A stretch of 64,000 nt of DNA from Streptomyces typhae (GCF_009755605.1 NZ_WPNZ01000025.1:1-64000); one strand, 5' to 3'. Counted from the first letter of the stretch, positions 14,639 through 24,467 are shown. Program-made: numbers and translations. Notes: generated by a model from the letters alone, not told the origin.

Positions 14639-16375
14639 GTGTTGGAGGAGATGCGGATACGGTCGCTCGGAGTCATCGACGACGCGGTGGTCGAGCTGTC
14701 GCCCGGCTTCACCGCCGTCACCGGTGAGACCGGCGCGGGCAAGACCATGGTCGTCACGAGCCTCGGCCTGTTGCTCGGCGGGAGAGCCGACCCCGCCCTG
14801 GTGCGGATCGGTGCCAAGTCGGCGGTCGTCGAGGGGCGGATCACCGTGCCCGCGGGCGCCGCCGCGGCCGTGCGCGCCGAGGAGGCCGGGGCCGAACTCG
14901 ACGACGGGGCGCTCCTCGTCAGCCGCACCGTCTCGGCCGAGGGCCGCTCCCGGGCCCACCTCGGCGGGCGCTCCGTGCCCGTCGGCGTCCTCGCCGAGCT
15001 GGCCGACGAACTCGTCGCCGTGCACGGCCAGACCGACCAGCAGGGCCTGCTGAAGCCCGCCCGGCAGCGCGGCGCGCTCGACCGGTACGCGGGCGAGGCC
15101 GTCGCCGGGCCCCTCGACAAGTACCGGGCCGCGTACCGCAGGCTGCGCGCCGTCACCACCGAGCTCGACGAGATCACCACGCGCGCCCGCGAGCGCGCCC
15201 AGGAAGCCGACATGCTGCGCTTCGGCCTGGAGGAGATCGCCGCTGTCGAACCGCGCGCGGGCGAGGACACCGAACTGGCCGCCGAGGCCGAGCGCCTCGG
15301 CCACGCCGAAGCCCTCGCCTCCGCCGCGACCGTCGCGCACGCGGCCCTCGCCGGCAATCCCGAGGACCCCGAGGGCGTGGACGCCACGACGCTGGTCGCG
15401 GGCGCCCACCGGGCCCTGGAGGCCGTCCGCTCCCACGACGCCGCCCTCTCCGGCCTCGCCGACCGCATCGGCGAGATCGGCATCCTCCTGTCGGACGTCG
15501 CGGGCGAGCTCGCCGGGTACGCCGACGACCTCGACGCCGATCCGCTGCGGCTCGCCGCCGTGGAGGAGCGCCGGGCCGCGCTCACCCAGCTCACCCGCAA
15601 GTACGGCGAGGACATCGGTGCCGTGCTCGCCTGGGCCGAGGACGGCGCCACCCGGCTCACCGAACTCGAGGGCGACGACGACCGTCTGGCCGAGCTCACC
15701 GCCGAGCGGGACGCGCTGCGCGCCGAGCTCTCCGGGCTCGCCCACGCCCTGACCGAGGCGCGCGTCGAGGCCGCCACGCGGTTCGCCGCCGCCGTCACCG
15801 AGGAACTGGCCTCGCTCGCCATGCCGCACGCGCGCGTGACCATCGACGTCCGGCAGAACGACGACCCCGACGGCGTCGAGATCGACGGCCGCACGGTCGC
15901 GTACGGGTCCGCCGGGGTCGACGAGGTCGAGCTGCTCCTCGCCCCCCACCCGGGGGCACCGCCGCGGCCCATCGCCAAGGGCGCCTCCGGAGGCGAGCTG
16001 TCCCGGGTCATGCTCGCCGTGGAGGTCGTCTTCGCCGGTACGGACCCCGTGCCCACGTACCTCTTCGACGAGGTCGACGCCGGGGTCGGCGGCAAGGCCG
16101 CGGTGGAGATCGGGCGGCGGCTCGCGCGGCTCGCCAAGTCCGCGCAGGTCGTCGTCGTCACCCACCTTCCGCAGGTGGCCGCGTTCGCCGATCGGCAGTT
16201 GCTCGTCGAGAAGACGAACGACGGGTCGGTGACGCGGTCCGGGGTGCAGGTGCTCGAAGGGGAGGACCGGGTGCGGGAGCTCTCGCGCATGCTCGCCGGG
16301 CAGGAGGACTCCGAGACCGCTCGGGCGCACGCGGAGGAGTTGCTGGCCGCGGCCCGGGGGGACGACAGGCCCTAG
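14639..16375 (+). CDS. recN: DNA repair protein RecN
   Basis: A 578-residue SMC-like ATPase for double-strand-break repair. The N terminus contains Walker A GETGAGKT and the RecN-typical FTAVTGETGAGKTMVVTSLGLLLGG. Central regions of heptad-like Ala/Glu/Arg-rich sequence form the coiled coil. The C-terminal lobe has the signature SGGELSRVMLAVEV, Walker B TYLFDEVDAGVGG and the H-loop VVVVTHLPQVAAFAD. GTG 14639 (MLEEMRIRSLG) is favoured because of the upstream -10; ATG 14627 or ATG 14651 are alternatives. An intergenic repeat element follows. Confidence 0.95.
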   Translation: MLEEMRIRSLGVIDDAVVELSPGFTAVTGETGAGKTMVVTSLGLLLGGRADPALVRIGAKSAVVEGRITVPAGAAAAVRAEEAGAELDDGALLVSRTVSAEGRSRAHLGGRSVPVGVLAELADELVAVHGQTDQQGLLKPARQRGALDRYAGEAVAGPLDKYRAAYRRLRAVTTELDEITTRARERAQEADMLRFGLEEIAAVEPRAGEDTELAAEAERLGHAEALASAATVAHAALAGNPEDPEGVDATTLVAGAHRALEAVRSHDAALSGLADRIGEIGILLSDVAGELAGYADDLDADPLRLAAVEERRAALTQLTRKYGEDIGAVLAWAEDGATRLTELEGDDDRLAELTAERDALRAELSGLAHALTEARVEAATRFAAAVTEELASLAMPHARVTIDVRQNDDPDGVEIDGRTVAYGSAGVDEVELLLAPHPGAPPRPIAKGASGGELSRVMLAVEVVFAGTDPVPTYLFDEVDAGVGGKAAVEIGRRLARLAKSAQVVVVTHLPQVAAFADRQLLVEKTNDGSVTRSGVQVLEGEDRVRELSRMLAGQEDSETARAHAEELLAAARGDDRP

Positions 16376-16851
16376 GCGCGTTGCCCTCGCGGGGCGCCCC
16401 GCTCCCGCCCCTTCTCCGAAACCAGGGGCGCTGCGCCCCCTGGACCCCAGCTCTTGTCGGCGCTTCGCGCCTCGTCCTCAAACGCCGGACGGGCTGAAAC
16501 TTCACCAGACGGCCTGAAGCTTCGCCGGACGGGCTGAAAGAACTTCGCCGCGCGCCGGAAATCCGCCGTACCGGCGAGAATCGCGGGCAGACGGAGTGCG
16601 TGGAAGGGCGTGCGCTCGCCCGAGTGGGTGATCCGGTGCGCGGAGTTGTCCGGCCCGAAGCTGAAGGGACCTTTCAGCGGTGCCGGAACGGGCGGGCGTA
16701 CTGGCATTCTTGGCGCAGTGCGAGCACGTCCCGCACGCGAACACGTCCCGCACGCACAGCCCGCACACAAGGCACAGCCCGCACCGCCGGCGCCCCACCC
16801 ACCCCCCGGTGCGCCGCCCAGCCGCCGACCCGACCCAGGAGCCCCGGCCAC
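16376..16851. other. Gene-free stretch with repeats upstream of glycosyltransferase
   Basis: No convincing coding region. 16404-16498 is copy B of the intergenic repeat. 16482-16541 holds three tandem 20-base versions of its core (CGCCGGACGGGCTGAA). 16716-16775 has direct repeats of ACGTCCCGCACGC and CAGCCCGCAC. AGGAG at 16837-16841 is the ribosome binding site of the next gene. Confidence 0.6.
16404..16498. repeat. Streptomyces intergenic repeat element, copy B
   Basis: Nearly identical to copy A: hairpin CCAGGGGCGCTGCGCCCCCTGG, hairpin CGGCGCTTCGCGCC, then CTCGTCCTCAAACGCCGGACGGGCTGAA. It starts 29 bases after the recN stop, consistent with a role as a 3' end element. Confidence 0.8.
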
Positions 16852-17997
16852 GTGAGCCACGTGAGCACCCCCGTCCCGCAGTCCAGGCCGCGTCTGCACA
16901 CCGTGCAGGTGCTCGGCGGTGGCAGCGCGGGCAGCAGCGCGCACGTCAGGTCCCTGGCGACAGGGCTCGCCGCACGGGGCGTGCGTGTCACCGTGTGCGC
17001 CCCCTACGAGGCGGACGAGGCGTACGACTTCGCGGGCACCGGCGCCCACCACGTCCCCGTGCCGCGCCGCGGCGACCCGGCGTCCCTCGCGGCCCTGCGG
17101 GCGGCCTGCGCGGACGCCGACCTGGTGCACGCGCACGGACTGCACGCCGCGCTGCGTGCCGCGCTCGCCCTCACGGGGCGCCGCGTCCCGCTCGTCGTCA
17201 CCTGGCACACCCGCGCCCACGCCACCGGCACCCGCGCCCATGTGCTGCGGGCCCTGGAGCGGCGGGTGGCGCGGGCCGCCACCGTCGTCCTCGGCACCTC
17301 GTCCGACCTCGTGGACCGCGCCCGCGGCCGGGGCGCCCGCGACGCGCGCCTCGCCCCCGTCGCGCTGCCCGCGCAGCGCCACGACCCCGACCACGACGCG
17401 GACGCCGAGCCCGCCGGGCCGCGCCACAAGGCCCGCGCCGACCTCGGCGCCGTGGACCGCCCGCTGCTGCTCGCCGTCGGATCGCTGGACGCCCACCGCG
17501 GCTACGACGTCCTCCTCGACGCCGCGCACGCGTGGTGCGGCCTCGACCCGCAGCCGCTGCTCGTCGTCGCGGGGGAGGGGGCCGAACGGGCCGCCCTACA
17601 GGCACGCATCGAGGCGGAAGGGCTGCCCGCGTGCCTCGTCGGGCGGCGCGAGGACATTCCCGAACTCCTGGCCGCCGCCGACCTCGTGGTGCTGCCGAGC
17701 CAGTGGGAGTCGCGGTCCCTGCTCGCCCAGGAGGCCCTGCACGCGCGCGTGCCGCTCGTCGCCACCGCCGTCGGCGGGATCCCCGAACTCATCGGCGACG
17801 CCGCGGAACTCGTTCCGTACGGCGACGCGCCCGCCCTCGCCGAAGCCGTCGTACGGCTGCTCGCGGACGACGTACGCAGGCAGGAGCTGAAGGACCTCGG
17901 GACCGCCCAGGCCGCGACCTGGCCGACCGAGGACGAGACGGTCGCGCAGGTCCTCAGCGTCTACGACGAGTTGACCCAGCCTCTCACCTCGTACTAG
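16852..17997 (+). CDS. Glycosyltransferase family 4 protein
   Basis: A 381-residue GT-B fold retaining glycosyltransferase. The N-terminal acceptor domain begins HTVQVLGGGSAGSSAHVRSLATGLAARG with the expected GG loop, and contains DLVHAHGLHAALRA. The donor domain has AVGSLDAHRGYDVLLDAA, VVAGEGAERAALQARI and the E-x7-E motif region LPSQWESRSLLAQEALHARVPLVATAVGGIPELI. The likely start is GTG 16852, supported by AGGAG 10 bases upstream; codons before it look non-coding. The acceptor is unknown. It is a neighbour of recN in Streptomyces from memory. Confidence 0.9.
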   Translation: MSHVSTPVPQSRPRLHTVQVLGGGSAGSSAHVRSLATGLAARGVRVTVCAPYEADEAYDFAGTGAHHVPVPRRGDPASLAALRAACADADLVHAHGLHAALRAALALTGRRVPLVVTWHTRAHATGTRAHVLRALERRVARAATVVLGTSSDLVDRARGRGARDARLAPVALPAQRHDPDHDADAEPAGPRHKARADLGAVDRPLLLAVGSLDAHRGYDVLLDAAHAWCGLDPQPLLVVAGEGAERAALQARIEAEGLPACLVGRREDIPELLAAADLVVLPSQWESRSLLAQEALHARVPLVATAVGGIPELIGDAAELVPYGDAPALAEAVVRLLADDVRRQELKDLGTAQAATWPTEDETVAQVLSVYDELTQPLTSY

Positions 17998-18013
17998 ATC
18001 CTCCGCGGGGTCC

Positions 18014-19648
18014 TCACGCGAGGTGCCGCCGGGCCCGCAGGGCCAGGCTCAGGGCGAGGACCGTCTGCGGGTCGTCCAGGTCCGTGCCGAGCAACTCGCC
18101 GATCCGGGCCAGGCGGTTGTACAGAGTCTGGCGGTTGAGGTGCAGCTCGCGGGCGGTCTCCGCCTTGCGGCCCGCGTGTGCCAGATAGGTCTGGAGGGTG
18201 GGCAGCAGGGGCGGCTTGGAGCGGTGGTCGTGTGCGCGCAGCGGGCCGATCGCGCGGTCCACGAACGCGGCGAGCGCGGTGGGGTCGTGCTGGTGCAGGC
18301 GCCACAGGAGCAGGTCGATGTCCAGCCGGCGGGCGTCGTGCCAGGGTCTGTCCGGCAGCCCCTGCGCCGCCGTCGCCGTCTCCGCCGCGTGCCGCAGGCC
18401 CGAGGCCGCCGCCGCCCAGCCGCCCGCCACACCCACCACCACGACCGGTGGCTGCGCCCCCGCCCGCCGCGTGCCCGCCCGTTCCACCCCCGCCCGCAGC
18501 GCCGCGGCCACGCGGTCGGCGACGGTACCCCGCTCGGCCTCGGTCCGCAGCCCGAGAAGAAGCGGAACCCTTCCTTCCACCGGGCGTACGCCGAGCAGGA
18601 CCGGCACCCCCACGGCCGCGAGCTCCTCGCCGACGGCGCGGGCGAGCACCGCGAGGGCGGCCCCGGCCGGCAGCCCGTCGGGGACGCGCATGACCATGGG
18701 CAGGAGCGGGCTCGAACCCGGCTTGAAACCGAGCACCCGGGCCTGCGCGGGCGCGTCGTCGGCGGTGATCCGGCCCTCGGCGAGGTCGGTGAGGAAGTCG
18801 CCACGGCCGCGGGCCGCCAGTTCCTCCTCCTGCCGCGCCTGCATCAGGACGACCGCGAGGCTGCCCGCGGCCCGCTCCGCCGCGATCCGGTGGACGGGGA
18901 GCAGCGCCGACTCCACGGCGAGCAGGACCAGGCGGGCCCGCACCGAGCCCGCCCCGGGACCGCCGCCCGGCACGTCCACGAGCACCGCCCCCGCGGGCGG
19001 CTCGGCCCGGTCCTCGGGGCGCCCGCGCAGCCCCTCCCAGACCTGGAGCGGGTCCGCGCAGGCGCTGCCCGCCCCCGCGGCGTACAGGAGCTGGCCGTCC
19101 GCCGTCTCCAGGAACACCGCGTTGCCGCTGAACTCCGCGAGGACGGTGAGGACTTGGGGGACGCCGCCGCCCGAGAGCAGCGCCTCGGTGCAGCGCCGGT
19201 GCACCTCCTCGGCGCGGCGCAGGAGCGTGTAGTGGCCGTTGACGATCTCCGTGTGCACCTCTTCGGTGACCGTCACGAAGGGCACCTCGCGGTGCAGTTG
19301 GACCAAGGGCAGTCCCGCCGCGCGCGCCGTGTCCACGAGGGCGGCGGGGAGCCGGGCGAAGCGCGGCCCCAGCTCGACGACCAGGGCGGCGATGCCGCGC
19401 TCGGCGAGGTCGCGGACGAAGGCGCGCTGCTCCGCGGGGCGGGTGCCGAGCCCGAGCCCGGTGGTCAGCAGGAGCTCGCCGCCCTTGAGGAGCGAGGCCA
19501 TGTTCGGGACCTCCCCGGCGTGCACCCAGCGCACCGTCCGCTGGAGCCGGTCGGCGCCCGCCACGACCTCGGGGAGCCCGCCGCGCAGCCCCGGGAGCTC
19601 CAGCGCCCGCTGTACGGTGATGCCGCCCTGGGTGTCCTGACTTTCCAT
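18014..19648 (-). CDS. PucR family transcriptional regulator
   Basis: A 544-residue regulator with the PucR N-terminal domain (ITVQRALELPGLRGGLPEVVAGADRLQRTVRWVHAGEVPN, then ELLLTTGLGLG), a GGDEF-like central region and the C-terminal PucR helix-turn-helix (LLPTLQTYLAHAGRKAETARELHLNRQTLYNRLARIGELLG). Members control nitrogen or purine catabolism or other metabolic genes, often their neighbours. ATG 19648 (MESQDTQGG) is chosen; ATG 19675 is an alternative. Its stop lies 16 bases from the convergent glycosyltransferase gene. Confidence 0.92.
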   Translation of the reverse strand: MESQDTQGGITVQRALELPGLRGGLPEVVAGADRLQRTVRWVHAGEVPNMASLLKGGELLLTTGLGLGTRPAEQRAFVRDLAERGIAALVVELGPRFARLPAALVDTARAAGLPLVQLHREVPFVTVTEEVHTEIVNGHYTLLRRAEEVHRRCTEALLSGGGVPQVLTVLAEFSGNAVFLETADGQLLYAAGAGSACADPLQVWEGLRGRPEDRAEPPAGAVLVDVPGGGPGAGSVRARLVLLAVESALLPVHRIAAERAAGSLAVVLMQARQEEELAARGRGDFLTDLAEGRITADDAPAQARVLGFKPGSSPLLPMVMRVPDGLPAGAALAVLARAVGEELAAVGVPVLLGVRPVEGRVPLLLGLRTEAERGTVADRVAAALRAGVERAGTRRAGAQPPVVVVGVAGGWAAAASGLRHAAETATAAQGLPDRPWHDARRLDIDLLLWRLHQHDPTALAAFVDRAIGPLRAHDHRSKPPLLPTLQTYLAHAGRKAETARELHLNRQTLYNRLARIGELLGTDLDDPQTVLALSLALRARRHLA

Positions 19649-19779
19649 GGGGCGGACGCTACCTGACCTGGACATGAGCGTCGGCGGGCGCCCGGAGCGG
19701 CGGGGTCCGGGGCGCCCCGCGTGTCCTGGCCGCCGGGACTTCGGCGCGGTCGCCCGCGCCGAAGTCCGCCGCTCGGGCG

Positions 19780-21597
19780 CTAGCCCCCGTACGCTCCGGA
19801 GGCCGTGAGCCGCAGGGCCGTGTCGATGAGCGGCACGTGACTGAACGCCTGCGGGAAGTTGCCGACCTGGCGCTGCAGGCGCGGGTCCCACTCCTCGGCG
19901 AGCAGACCGAGGTCGTTGCGCAGGGAGAGGAGGCGCTCGAAGAGCTTGCGGGCCTCGTCCACGCGGCCGATCATCGCCAGGTCGTCGGCCATCCAGAAGG
20001 AGCAGGCGAGGAACGCGCCCTCGTCGCCCTCCAGGCCGTCCACGCCCTCGTCGTCACCGGAGGTCGGGTAGCGCAGGATGAAGCCGTCCGGCGTGGACAG
20101 CTCGCGCTGGATGGCCTCGATCGTGCCGATGACCCGCTTGTCGTCCGGCGGCAGGAAGCCGACCTGCGGGATGAGCAGCAGGGAGGCGTCCAGCTCCTTG
20201 GAGCCGTACGACTGGGTGAAGGTGTTGCGCTCCTTGTCGTAGCCCCGCTCGCAGACGTCCCGGTGGATGTCGTCGCGCAGATCGCGCCACTTCTCCAGGG
20301 GGCCGTCCGCGTCGCCGGACTCGATGAGCTTGATGGTGCGGTCCACGGCGACCCAGGCCATCACCTTGGAGTGCACGAAGTGGCGGCGCGGCCCGCGCAC
20401 CTCCCAGATGCCCTCGTCGGGCTGGTCCCAGTGCGTCTCCAGATAGCGGATCAGCTTGAGCTGGAGCAGCGAGGCGTAGTCGTTGCGGGCGAGGCCGGTC
20501 ATATGGGCCAGGTGCAGGGCCTCGGTGACCTCGCCGTACACGTCGAGCTGGAGCTGGTGGGCGGCGCCGTTGCCCACGCGGACCGGTGCCGAGTCCTCGT
20601 ACCCCGGAAGCCAGTCGAGCTCCGCCTCGCCGAGCTCGCGCTCGCCCGCGATGCCGTACATGATCTGGAGGTTCTCCGGGTCGCCCGCGACCGCGCGGAG
20701 CAGCCACTCGCGCCAGGCGCGGGCCTCCTCGCGGTAGCCGGTGCGCAGCAGCGAGGAGAGCGTGATGGCGGCGTCGCGCAGCCAGGTGAAGCGGTAGTCC
20801 CAGTTCCTGGAGCCGCCGATGTCCTCCGGCAGGGAGGTGGTGGGCGCGGCCACGATGCCGCCCGTGGGGGCGTACGTCAGGGCCTTCAGGGTGATCAGGG
20901 AGCGGACCACGGCCTCGCGGTAGGGCCCGTGGTACGTGCACTGCTCGACCCACTCGCGCCAGAACTCCTCCGTGGCCGTGAGGGAGGCCTCCGGCTCCGG
21001 ATGGGCGGGCTGGCCCTTGTGCGAGGGCAGCCAGGAGATGGTGAAGGCGACTCGGTCGCCGGGGGCGACGGTGAAGTCGGAGTACGTCGTCAGGTCCTTG
21101 CCGAAGGTCTCGGCGGTGGTGTCGAGCCACACCGAGTCCGGTCCGGCGACGGCCACCGTGCGCCCGTCGACCTTGTGCACCCACGGCACCACGCGGCCGT
21201 AGCTGAAGCGCATCCGCAGTGCCGAGCGCATCGGCACCCGGCCGCTGACGCCCTCCACGATCCGCACCAGCTGCGGGTTGTCGGACCCGCGCGGCGGCAT
21301 GAAGTCCGTGACCCGCACCGTGCCGCGCGGGGTGTCCCACTCCGACTCCAGGATCAGGGAGTCCCCGCGGTACGACCGGCGGGCCGCCGCCGGGGGCGGC
21401 CCGCCCGGCGCATGGGCCGGGCCGAGCCGCCAGAAGCCGTGCTCCTCCGTGCCGAGGAGGCCCGCGAAGACGGCGTGGGAGTCGAAGCGGGGCAGACACA
21501 GCCAGTCGACCGTGCCGTCCCGGCAGACCAGCGCCGCTGTCTGCATGTCTCCGATGAGTGCGTAATCCTCGATGCGCCCGGCCACGTGCATCCCCAT
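19780..21597 (-). CDS. Glycoside hydrolase family 15 protein (glucoamylase/trehalase-like)
   Basis: A 605-residue enzyme of the bacterial GH15 type. N-terminal IEDYALIGDMQTAALVCRDGTVDWLCLPRFDS is diagnostic. The (alpha/alpha)6 barrel contains SRNWDYRFTWLRDAAITLSSLL, YGIAGERELGEAELDWLPGY, WVAVDRTIKL and the acid-bearing GLLAEEWDPRLQRQVGNFPQAFSHVPLIDTA. No signal peptide is seen, so it acts in the cytoplasm. The closest characterised relatives I recall are mycobacterial GH15 trehalases, so trehalose is a reasonable substrate, but alpha-glucans cannot be excluded. The start is ATG 21597 or ATG 21591. Confidence 0.9.
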   Translation of the reverse strand: MGMHVAGRIEDYALIGDMQTAALVCRDGTVDWLCLPRFDSHAVFAGLLGTEEHGFWRLGPAHAPGGPPPAAARRSYRGDSLILESEWDTPRGTVRVTDFMPPRGSDNPQLVRIVEGVSGRVPMRSALRMRFSYGRVVPWVHKVDGRTVAVAGPDSVWLDTTAETFGKDLTTYSDFTVAPGDRVAFTISWLPSHKGQPAHPEPEASLTATEEFWREWVEQCTYHGPYREAVVRSLITLKALTYAPTGGIVAAPTTSLPEDIGGSRNWDYRFTWLRDAAITLSSLLRTGYREEARAWREWLLRAVAGDPENLQIMYGIAGERELGEAELDWLPGYEDSAPVRVGNGAAHQLQLDVYGEVTEALHLAHMTGLARNDYASLLQLKLIRYLETHWDQPDEGIWEVRGPRRHFVHSKVMAWVAVDRTIKLIESGDADGPLEKWRDLRDDIHRDVCERGYDKERNTFTQSYGSKELDASLLLIPQVGFLPPDDKRVIGTIEAIQRELSTPDGFILRYPTSGDDEGVDGLEGDEGAFLACSFWMADDLAMIGRVDEARKLFERLLSLRNDLGLLAEEWDPRLQRQVGNFPQAFSHVPLIDTALRLTASGAYGG

Positions 21598-22056
21598 TCA
21601 AACGGCCACGTTCGCCCGCTCACGGGGCGCTCGTTCTACGGTCAAGGGTTCGCTGTAAAACGAACTGCCGGCCCCGGATGTTTCCCTTGGTCTTCCGGAA
21701 GTGCTGACGGCGGTGGTTCCGCCCGCGCACACGGCTCGGCAGAGAGTGTCCGAGCAACATACATCGACGCCCCGGAAATCTGCCCGCTCGTCCCGGCAAC
21801 GTGAGTACGCCGAACGTGTTCCGGATGCGGACGGTGCCGATCCGGTACCGTCCGGTGCCCGCACAATGAAGATCATGTAATTGATGGGGGGGCGCGTGTC
21901 AAGACGTGGCCGGAAGCAGCCCCTCCCGGTCGCTGATACCCTGGTAGCCCGTGAGCCGGTGGTCATCGAACCCCCGAACCGCAGCGACGGCACCCCCCTC
22001 CGCACCCGGAGCGGACCGCCACGCACCTTCAGACCGCGACGCACGGGAGTCCCCCC
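21598..22056. other. Divergent intergenic region GH15 / pyrG
   Basis: No gene is supported in this 459-base stretch. A five-codon ORF (ATG AAG ATC ATG TAA) at about 21866-21880 and a G-run (GATGGGGGGGCGCG) around 21882-21895 are seen. GATACCCTGG at about 21937-21946 contains a possible -10 TACCCT for pyrG, which would give a leader of about 110 bases. There is no clear pyrG attenuator. Confidence 0.4.
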
Positions 22057-23718
22057 TTGGCCATGCCACCCACATCCACGACGACCAAGCACATCTTCGT
22101 CACCGGGGGTGTCGCCTCCTCCCTCGGCAAGGGCCTCACGGCCTCCAGCCTGGGTGCGCTCCTCAAGGCCCGGGGCCTCAGGGTCACGATGCAGAAGCTC
22201 GACCCGTACCTGAACGTCGACCCCGGCACCATGAACCCCTTCCAGCACGGCGAGGTGTTCGTCACCAACGACGGCGCCGAGACCGACCTCGACATCGGAC
22301 ATTACGAGCGGTTCCTCGATGTCGACTTGGACGGCTCCGCCAATGTCACTACAGGCCAGGTGTACTCGCAGGTCATCGCCAAGGAGCGGCGCGGCGAGTA
22401 CCTGGGCGACACCGTGCAGGTCATTCCGCACATCACCAACGAGATCAAGCACCGCATCCGGCGTATGGCGACCGATGACGTGGACGTCGTCATCACCGAG
22501 GTCGGCGGCACCGTGGGCGACATCGAGTCCCTCCCGTTCCTGGAGACCGTGCGCCAGGTGCGGCACGAGGTCGGCCGCGACAACGTCTTCGTGGTGCACA
22601 TCTCGCTGCTGCCCTACATCGGCCCCTCCGGCGAGCTGAAGACCAAGCCGACCCAGCACTCGGTCGCCGCCCTGCGCAACATCGGTATTCAGCCGGATGC
22701 GATCGTGCTGCGCGCCGACCGTGACGTGCCGATCGCCATCAAGCGCAAGATCTCGCTGATGTGCGACGTGGACGAGGCCGCGGTGGTGGCCGCCATCGAC
22801 GCCAAGTCGATCTACGACATCCCGAAGGTGCTGCACACCGAGGGCCTGGACGCCTACGTCGTGCGCAAGCTCGACCTGCCGTTCCGCGACGTGAACTGGA
22901 CGCAGTGGGAGGACCTGCTCGACCGGGTCCACAACCCCGACCACGAGATCACGATGGCCCTGGTCGGCAAGTACATCGACCTGCCCGACGCCTATCTGTC
23001 GGTGACCGAGGCGCTGCGCGCGGGCGGCTTCGCCAACAAGGCCCGCGTCAAGATCAAGTGGGTCACGTCCGACGACTGCAAGACCCCGGCGGGCGCGGCC
23101 AAGCAGCTCGCCGACGTGGACGCGATCTGCATCCCCGGCGGCTTCGGCGACCGCGGCGTGTCCGGCAAGGTCGGCGCGATCCAGTACGCCCGCGAGAACA
23201 AGGTGCCGCTGCTCGGCCTCTGTCTCGGCCTGCAGTGCATCGTGATCGAGGCGGCCCGCAACCTCGCGGACATCCCGGACGCCAACTCCACCGAGTTCGA
23301 CTCCGCCACCTCGCACCCGGTCATCTCCACCATGGCCGAGCAGCTCGACATCGTCGCGGGCGAGGGCGACATGGGCGGCACCATGCGGCTCGGCATGTAC
23401 CCGGCCAAGCTCGCCGAGGGCTCCATCGTGCGCGAGGTGTACGACGGCAAGGAGTACGTGGAGGAGCGCCACCGCCACCGTTACGAGGTGAACAACGCCT
23501 ACCGCGCCGACCTGGAGAAGAAGGCCGGCATCCTCTTCTCCGGCACGTCGCCCGACGGCAAGCTCGTCGAGTACGTCGAGTACCCGCGCGAGGTGCACCC
23601 CTACCTGGTCGCCACGCAGGCCCACCCGGAGCTGCGCTCCCGGCCGACCCGCCCGCACCCGCTCTTCGCCGGCCTGGTGAAGGCCGCCGTCGAACGGCAG
23701 CAGGCCGCCGGGAAGTAA
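22057..23718 (+). CDS. pyrG: CTP synthase (glutamine-hydrolysing)
   Basis: A 553-residue enzyme that converts UTP, ATP and glutamine to CTP. The synthetase domain begins KHIFVTGGVASSLGKGLTASSLGALLKARG with the P-loop-like nucleotide site, then QKLDPYLNVDPGTMNPFQHGEVFVTNDGAETDLDIGHYERF. The class I amidotransferase domain has the oxyanion segment IPGGFGDRG, the nucleophile GLCLGLQCIVIE and the His/Glu pair in QAHPELRSRPTRPHP. GGGAG lies 8 bases before TTG 22057; ATG 22063 is the alternative start. A terminator follows at once, and the Nudix gene comes next. Confidence 0.97.
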   Translation: MAMPPTSTTTKHIFVTGGVASSLGKGLTASSLGALLKARGLRVTMQKLDPYLNVDPGTMNPFQHGEVFVTNDGAETDLDIGHYERFLDVDLDGSANVTTGQVYSQVIAKERRGEYLGDTVQVIPHITNEIKHRIRRMATDDVDVVITEVGGTVGDIESLPFLETVRQVRHEVGRDNVFVVHISLLPYIGPSGELKTKPTQHSVAALRNIGIQPDAIVLRADRDVPIAIKRKISLMCDVDEAAVVAAIDAKSIYDIPKVLHTEGLDAYVVRKLDLPFRDVNWTQWEDLLDRVHNPDHEITMALVGKYIDLPDAYLSVTEALRAGGFANKARVKIKWVTSDDCKTPAGAAKQLADVDAICIPGGFGDRGVSGKVGAIQYARENKVPLLGLCLGLQCIVIEAARNLADIPDANSTEFDSATSHPVISTMAEQLDIVAGEGDMGGTMRLGMYPAKLAEGSIVREVYDGKEYVEERHRHRYEVNNAYRADLEKKAGILFSGTSPDGKLVEYVEYPREVHPYLVATQAHPELRSRPTRPHPLFAGLVKAAVERQQAAGK

Positions 23719-23734
23719 CACCGGGATACGGTTG

Positions 23735-23780
23735 CCGGGGTACGCGCCCTGCGGGGCGCGCGCCCCGGTTTCTGTTTGTT
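23735..23780 (+). terminator. Terminator after pyrG
   Basis: CCGGGGTACGCGCCC and GGGGCGCGCGCCCCGG form a long GC hairpin (23735-23768), followed by TTTCTGTTTGTT. The T-rich tail makes this a conventional intrinsic terminator. Confidence 0.85.
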
Positions 23781-23840
23781 CGCACACGTGGCTGCACGCC
23801 GGTGCACGCACGGTTGCTCGCAGTGGGAGGACAGCACGAC

Positions 23841-24467
23841 ATGACGATCAAGGACACCGCCGAGGAGTGGCAGGTCACGGCGAGCGAGACCCCGTTCGTC
23901 GGCAACAAGACCTCGGTGCGCACCGACGACGTCGTCATGCCCGACGGGTCGGTGGCCCGCCGCGACTACCAGGTCCACCCCGGCTCGGTGGCCGTGCTCG
24001 CCCTCGACGACGAGAACCGCGTCCTGGTCCTGCGTCAGTACCGCCACCCCGTGCGCCACAAGCTCTGGGAGATCCCCGCCGGTCTGCTCGACGTCCCCGG
24101 CGAGAACCCGCTGGGCGCCGCCCAGCGCGAGCTGTACGAGGAGGCGCACGTCAAGGCCGAGGACTGGCGGGTGCTCACCGACGTGTACACCACGCCCGGC
24201 GGCTGCGACGAGGCCGTGCGCGTGTTCCTCGCCCGTGACCTCTCCGAGGCCGAGGGCGAGCGCTTCGAGGTCGCCGAGGAGGAGTCCGACATGGAGCTGG
24301 CCCGGGTGCCCCTCGCCGACCTCGTACGCGGTGTGCTCGCCGGTGAGCTGCACAACAACTGCCTGGTCGTGGGCGTCCTTTCGCTCACCGCGGCGCTCCG
24401 TGGCGACGGCGTGGACTCCCTGCGCCCGGCCGACGCGCCCTGGCCCGCACGGCCGTTCGAGGCCTGA
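23841..24467 (+). CDS. Nudix hydrolase (ADP-ribose pyrophosphatase type)
   Basis: A 208-residue Nudix enzyme that is expected to cleave ADP-ribose or a similar nucleoside diphosphate derivative. The Nudix box is AGLLDVPGENPLGAAQRELYEEAHV; it has one extra residue before the first Glu relative to Gx5E and AH in place of the common TG, both seen in actinobacterial relatives. Flanking VLVLRQYRHPVRHKLWEIPAG is typical of ADP-ribose pyrophosphatases. ATG 23841 with GGGAGG 10 bases upstream. Its own transcription is likely, because a terminator separates it from pyrG. Confidence 0.93.
   Translation: MTIKDTAEEWQVTASETPFVGNKTSVRTDDVVMPDGSVARRDYQVHPGSVAVLALDDENRVLVLRQYRHPVRHKLWEIPAGLLDVPGENPLGAAQRELYEEAHVKAEDWRVLTDVYTTPGGCDEAVRVFLARDLSEAEGERFEVAEEESDMELARVPLADLVRGVLAGELHNNCLVVGVLSLTAALRGDGVDSLRPADAPWPARPFEA

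Noticed and set aside
21598..23811. 737-codon minus-strand frame across pyrG
   Set aside because: Antisense shadow of pyrG, whose plus-strand product is fully conserved.
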